Assembly: GCF_900101965.1 (NCBI RefSeq)
Contig: NZ_FNAP01000018.1
Coordinates: forward strand, 1 to 46,722
DNA: 46,722 nucleotides
Direction of reading: 5' to 3'
Source of the DNA: Rhodospira trueperi
GTDB lineage: Bacteria > Pseudomonadota > Alphaproteobacteria > Rhodospirillales > Rhodospirillaceae
Below the pieces are notes generated by a model. That model did no database searches. It saw only the letters and a program-made list of their open reading frames with translations, and had not been told where the DNA came from. The translations under genes were made by a program, and so were the position numbers. This document shows positions 43,627-46,722 of this stretch, piece by piece (within the stretch, counting starts at the first letter, position 1; each line of letters begins with the position of its first letter).

Positions 43627-44615
43627 GCGCCCGCGTTCCCGTCGTGATGGCCGTTCTAGCCGTAGGACTGGTCGGCGCGCTCGCCGGCCTGATGATCGGC
43701 TATGTGCCCTATGGACCTCTGACGGTGCTGGAGGGCTTGGCCGGCTTTGGCGATCCGGTGGCCACGGCCATCGTGCGCGAGGTGCGCCTGCCCCGCACCC
43801 TGCTGGCGTTGGAGGTGGGCGCCGCCCTGGGTCTCGCTGGCGCGGCCCTGCAAGGCCTGCTGCGCAATCCCCTGGCCGAGCCCGGCCTGATCGGCGTGTC
43901 GTCGAGCGCGGCGCTGGGCGCCGTCATCGCCTTTCACTTCGGGCTGATGGCCTGGGCCGACTGGGCGCTGCCGGCGACCGCCATTCTGGGGGCCGCGACC
44001 ACCACGCTGGTCCTCCTGCTGATCGCCCGCCGGGCACCCGGCACCCTGACCCTGATCCTGTCCGGGATCGCCCTGTCGAGCCTCGCCGGCGCCTTGACGT
44101 CGCTGGCGCTGAACCTGGCCCCCAACCCCTATGCTCTGAACGAGATGGTGCTGTGGCTGATGGGGTCCATCAAGGACCGGTCGATGGACGAGGTCGTGCT
44201 GGTGCTGCCGTTCCTGCTGGTGGGCGGGACCTTGCTGCTGGCGACCGCGCGCGGGCTGAACGCCCTGACCCTGGGCGAGGAGACGGCGCAGACCCTGGGC
44301 ATCCACTTGGGGCGCCTGCGGGCGCTGGTGATCCTGGGCATCGCGCTGGTGGTGGGTGCCGCAGTGTCCGTTTCCGGCGCCATCGGCTTCGTCGGGTTGG
44401 TGGTGCCGCACATGATGCGGCCCTTCGTCGGCCATCAACCCAGCCGCCTGCTGATCCCGAGCGCCCTGGGCGGCGCGGCGCTGGTCACCGTCGCCGATAC
44501 CCTGGCGCGCATCCTGCCGACCCACCAGGAGGTCATGGTCGGGGTGCTGACGGCGATGCTGGGGGCGCCGTTCTTCCTGACCCTCGTGTTGCGGCAATGG
44601 AGAACCATGCCATGA
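43623..44615 (+). CDS. btuC: Cobalamin ABC transporter permease (FecCD family)
   Basis: The 330-residue inner-membrane permease has about ten helices and FecCD/BtuC signatures: REVRLPRTLLALEVGAALGL, GAALQGLLRNPLAEPGLIGV, LGIHLGRLRALVILGIALVV and VGLVVPHMMRPFVGHQPSRL, ending HQEVMVGVLTAMLGAPFFL. It forms the import channel with BtuD. Its start overlaps the binding-protein gene and its stop overlaps the ATPase gene. Confidence 0.93.
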   Translation: MSARVPVVMAVLAVGLVGALAGLMIGYVPYGPLTVLEGLAGFGDPVATAIVREVRLPRTLLALEVGAALGLAGAALQGLLRNPLAEPGLIGVSSSAALGAVIAFHFGLMAWADWALPATAILGAATTTLVLLLIARRAPGTLTLILSGIALSSLAGALTSLALNLAPNPYALNEMVLWLMGSIKDRSMDEVVLVLPFLLVGGTLLLATARGLNALTLGEETAQTLGIHLGRLRALVILGIALVVGAAVSVSGAIGFVGLVVPHMMRPFVGHQPSRLLIPSALGGAALVTVADTLARILPTHQEVMVGVLTAMLGAPFFLTLVLRQWRTMP

Positions 44616-45427
44616 CCGGCCTTGCGACTGAGGACGTCGGAGTGCGCGTCGGCGGCCGATCTCTCGTCGACGGCGTCTCGCTGGAGGCGCCGCGCGGCGC
44701 CGTCACCGGTGTCATCGGCCCCAACGGCGCCGGCAAGTCCACCCTGCTGCGCGCGATCGCCGGGGTCCTGCCCCATGCGGGACGGGTGACGTTGGACGGC
44801 GCGCCGCTGCCGCGTCCCGGCAGCCGCACGCGGGCGCGGCTGGTCGGGTATCTGCCCCAGTGTCAGGACGTCCACTGGCCCGTCACCGCGCGCCGCGCGG
44901 TCGAACTCGGCCGCCTGCCGCATCTCGGTCCCTGGTCGTCGCTGTCCCGCGCGGATACGGCGGAGGTGGACGCGGCCCTAACCAAGACCGACAGCACCCG
45001 GTTCGCGGACGCCACCGTCACCACCCTGTCGGGCGGCGAGCGGGCCCGCGTTCTGCTGGCGCGCGTGCTGGCCGCGCAGACGGCCGTGGTGCTGGCCGAC
45101 GAGCCGGTGGCGGCGTTGGACCCCGGCCACCAACTCGCGGTGATGGAAATGCTGCGAGATGAGGCCCGCGCCGAGCGCCGGGCAGTGGTCGTGGTCCTGC
45201 ATGACCTGTCGCTGGCCGCCCGCGCCTGCGAGCACCTGGTGCTGATGGATGGGGGCCGGGTGGTTATGGCCGGACCAGCGGATGAGGTTCTCGGATCCCC
45301 GTGGCTCGACCGGACCTACGCCGTCCAGTTCGGGCAGGGGCACGTCCGGTCCGTGCCGGTGGTGACCCCGGTCCGGCGGCTGGAGGCCGGAGAGCATCGC
45401 CCCGAAGAGCATCGTCATGCCTCCTGA
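44612..45427 (+). CDS. btuD: Cobalamin ABC transporter ATPase (BtuD-like)
   Basis: The 271-residue ATPase from ATG 44612 has Walker A GPNGAGKST, Q-loop YLPQCQDVHWPVTARR, signature LSGGERARVLLARVL, Walker B VVLADEPVAALDP and the switch histidine in VVLHDLSLAARACEH. The frame is open back to 44153 inside btuC, but only the part from 44612 is family sequence. The C-terminal 20 residues are charged and His-rich (EHRPEEHRHAS). It energises import by BtuC and the binding protein. Confidence 0.93.
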   Translation: MTGLATEDVGVRVGGRSLVDGVSLEAPRGAVTGVIGPNGAGKSTLLRAIAGVLPHAGRVTLDGAPLPRPGSRTRARLVGYLPQCQDVHWPVTARRAVELGRLPHLGPWSSLSRADTAEVDAALTKTDSTRFADATVTTLSGGERARVLLARVLAAQTAVVLADEPVAALDPGHQLAVMEMLRDEARAERRAVVVVLHDLSLAARACEHLVLMDGGRVVMAGPADEVLGSPWLDRTYAVQFGQGHVRSVPVVTPVRRLEAGEHRPEEHRHAS

Positions 45428-45444
45428 CGGGGACGGACACGGCC

Positions 45445-46296
45445 ATGCGCGACGATGTGGCCTTGCCGCTGACCCGGTCAGACCGTCCAGCGCCACCGGT
45501 GCGCCGGGTGCGGCCGCACGAGGTTGCGGTGGCCGGTCTGGCCTCCGTGGGGATTCATGTGGCGCTCGCGGCCGCCGTTCTTCTGGGCCCGGGGTCCGCG
45601 CCGGAGCCTGAGCCCGTCGGGCCGCCGGTGATCGCGGTCATGCTGGCGGGTCCCCCCGGGGGCGGCGGAGGCGCACCGGAGCCCGCGCCAGAGACAGCGC
45701 AACAGCCCGCTTCGGACACGATACAGGAGCCCACGCCGAAACCGGCGCCCGACCCCATACCGGACCCAGAGCCCATACCCGAACCGGCGCCGGAACCAGA
45801 GCCCGAGCCTGAATCCCCTCCTGAACCAAGGCCGCCACCGCCACCAGCCCCGCGACCGCCCGAGCCCCAAAGGGTCGAACCGCGCCGCTCCACGCCTGCG
45901 ACCCAGGATGCGGCGCACCGGACCGCGCCCGGCCCGACGCGTCCGATCCGGGCGTCGATGATGGCCGCACCGGCCGGGGCGAGCAGCGCTCCGGGTGCCG
46001 GCGCGGGCGATCCCCTTCAGCCCCCGGGCTACACCCTGGGAAGTGCCCGGAACCCGGCCCCCGCCTACCCACAGCGGGCCCGGACATTGGGCCAGGAGGG
46101 AACCGTTGTGCTGTCTGTCAGGGTCTCGCCAGACGGGACCGCAGAGCAGGTCACCGTGGCGCGCAGCAGCGGGTCCGGCATCCTGGATCGGGCCGCCGCG
46201 AGAACCGTGGAAGGCTGGCGGTTCCGCCCGGCGACCCGGGCCGGCATTCCGGTCTCCGCCACCGCCCGCGTCACCATCCGGTTCGTGTTGCGGTGA
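45445..46296 (+). CDS. tonB: TonB energy-transducing protein
   Basis: The 283-residue product has a cytoplasmic start, one membrane helix (VAVAGLASVGIHVALAAAVLL), a long Pro/Glu-rich periplasmic spacer (residues 55-150, repeats of EPxP) and a C-terminal TonB domain: NPAPAYPQRARTLGQEGTVV, VRVSPDGTAEQVTVARSSGS and AARTVEGWRFRPATRAG. The YP motif is present. With ExbBD it couples the proton gradient to outer-membrane receptors. As the last intact gene of a B12-riboswitch operon it looks dedicated to the BtuB receptor. No exbB or exbD gene is in the window. Confidence 0.92.
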   Translation: MRDDVALPLTRSDRPAPPVRRVRPHEVAVAGLASVGIHVALAAAVLLGPGSAPEPEPVGPPVIAVMLAGPPGGGGGAPEPAPETAQQPASDTIQEPTPKPAPDPIPDPEPIPEPAPEPEPEPESPPEPRPPPPPAPRPPEPQRVEPRRSTPATQDAAHRTAPGPTRPIRASMMAAPAGASSAPGAGAGDPLQPPGYTLGSARNPAPAYPQRARTLGQEGTVVLSVRVSPDGTAEQVTVARSSGSGILDRAAARTVEGWRFRPATRAGIPVSATARVTIRFVLR

Positions 46297-46388
46297 CGCG
46301 GTCGCCGCCTCGGACGGCCGGTCCGTTGCCATGGCGGGGCCGTCTTGGGCATGGTCTCGGCGCGTGGTCAGTTCCAGAGGACCGAGCC

Positions 46389-46556
46389 ATGAGAGGGACG
46401 ACCCCGGCCGCTCTCGCCAGTGCGTTGTTGCCGGCCTCCCCGGCGGGTTCGCATCCACATGTGTGGATCGCTGCCGACGCAACCGTGGCCCTGGGGCCGG
46501 ATGGCCGGATCACCCCGGATCGGTCACCGGGTTTTGGACGGATCAGTGGTTTGTGA
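46389..46556 (+). pseudogene. DUF1007-like exported protein, truncated
   Basis: After ATG 46389 the frame reads a short signal-like segment and then SHPHVWIAADATVALGPDGR, the N-terminal pattern of DUF1007 proteins (HPHVWIDA). Those proteins usually accompany nickel/cobalt transporters. The frame then loses similarity and stops at 46556. A WTDQWF segment in another frame at 46535-46552 resembles the next expected motif (RWxFDxxF), pointing to a frameshift near 46520-46534. Sequence beyond about 46560 no longer fits. The gene is probably dead, possibly cut by the adjoining IS. A cobalt-uptake role would suit the B12 context but rests on family association. Confidence 0.5.
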
Positions 46557-46628
46557 GCGAAAACAGAAGGCTATCCTCGATTTTGAGCGGCCCACTTTTT
46601 TTCAGGGTGTTTTTGGCGCTGTCGCTCA

Positions 46629-46722
46629 GAGCCTGACCCAAAAGGGTCTTGCGCCCGGATTGGGTGCGTGATTCAAGGTGCTTGGTATGAACAGCCGAGC
46701 GACGCACGATGTGGACCAAAGA
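46629..46722 (+). mobile_element. Probable left end of an IS5-type insertion sequence (cut by window edge)
   Basis: From about 46629 the sequence reads GAGCCTGACCCAAAAGGGTC, containing the inverted repeat GACCC-AAAA-GGGTC, like the terminal repeats of IS5-family elements. An ATG at 46709, 80 bases in, begins M-W-T-K, as do many IS5/IS427-group transposases. The rest lies outside the window. The terminal repeat could not be confirmed because the right end is not visible. Confidence 0.4.

Overview
This GC-rich window fits an alphaproteobacterium, probably a member of the Rhodospirillales. Supporting signs are the division-plane ATPase MipZ, Rho of 418 residues, initiator-tRNA sequence of alphaproteobacterial type, and the phn and B12-uptake gene sets. 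The genus is an inference from general resemblance; no search was possible.

Region 1 (1-13976) is accessory DNA. It opens with the end of an ISAs1-type transposase. Next comes a displaced 3' fragment of an initiator tRNA-fMet gene that still has its terminator, the footprint of an integrated element. A tyrosine integrase stands directly beside it. Behind the integrase are a tetR/MFS pair fused head to head by a deletion, an intact TetR-controlled SmvA-like efflux gene with a coupled ABC exporter, a large STAND-type ATPase (about 1,330 aa) with an N-terminal PD-(D/E)XK nuclease domain and a nearly identical tandem-repeat C-terminus, a HigBA toxin-antitoxin pair, an IS remnant, and a TIR-domain membrane protein. 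I read this as a defence and resistance island. The STAND nuclease and the TIR membrane protein are the best candidates for undescribed immune systems.

Region 2 (13977-26607) is mostly core: tRNA-Val, gph, and the glmU-glmS amino-sugar operon with a strong terminator. An unrecognised two-gene module follows (polytopic membrane protein plus periplasmic binding protein), then a molybdopterin oxidoreductase overlapping mipZ, a single-pass exported protein, a YhhQ-type queuosine-precursor transporter and a small exported protein.

Region 3 (26618-36480) is a phosphonate locus. phnCDE1E2 is transcribed leftward. It diverges from the carbon-phosphorus lyase genes phnGHIJKL and a hexapeptide transferase, most of which overlap by ATGA. 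The shared 431-bp promoter region holds candidate operators. phnM, phnN and phnF are not in the window.

Region 4 (36578-39440) carries a small unknown gene, rho with its terminator, and tRNA-Thr.

Region 5 (39690-46722) is a vitamin B12 uptake operon: a cobalamin riboswitch, a BtuB receptor, an unknown protein, a binding protein, BtuC, BtuD and TonB. It ends in a damaged DUF1007-like gene and what looks like the left end of an IS5-type element at the window edge. No CRISPR array or rRNA was seen.
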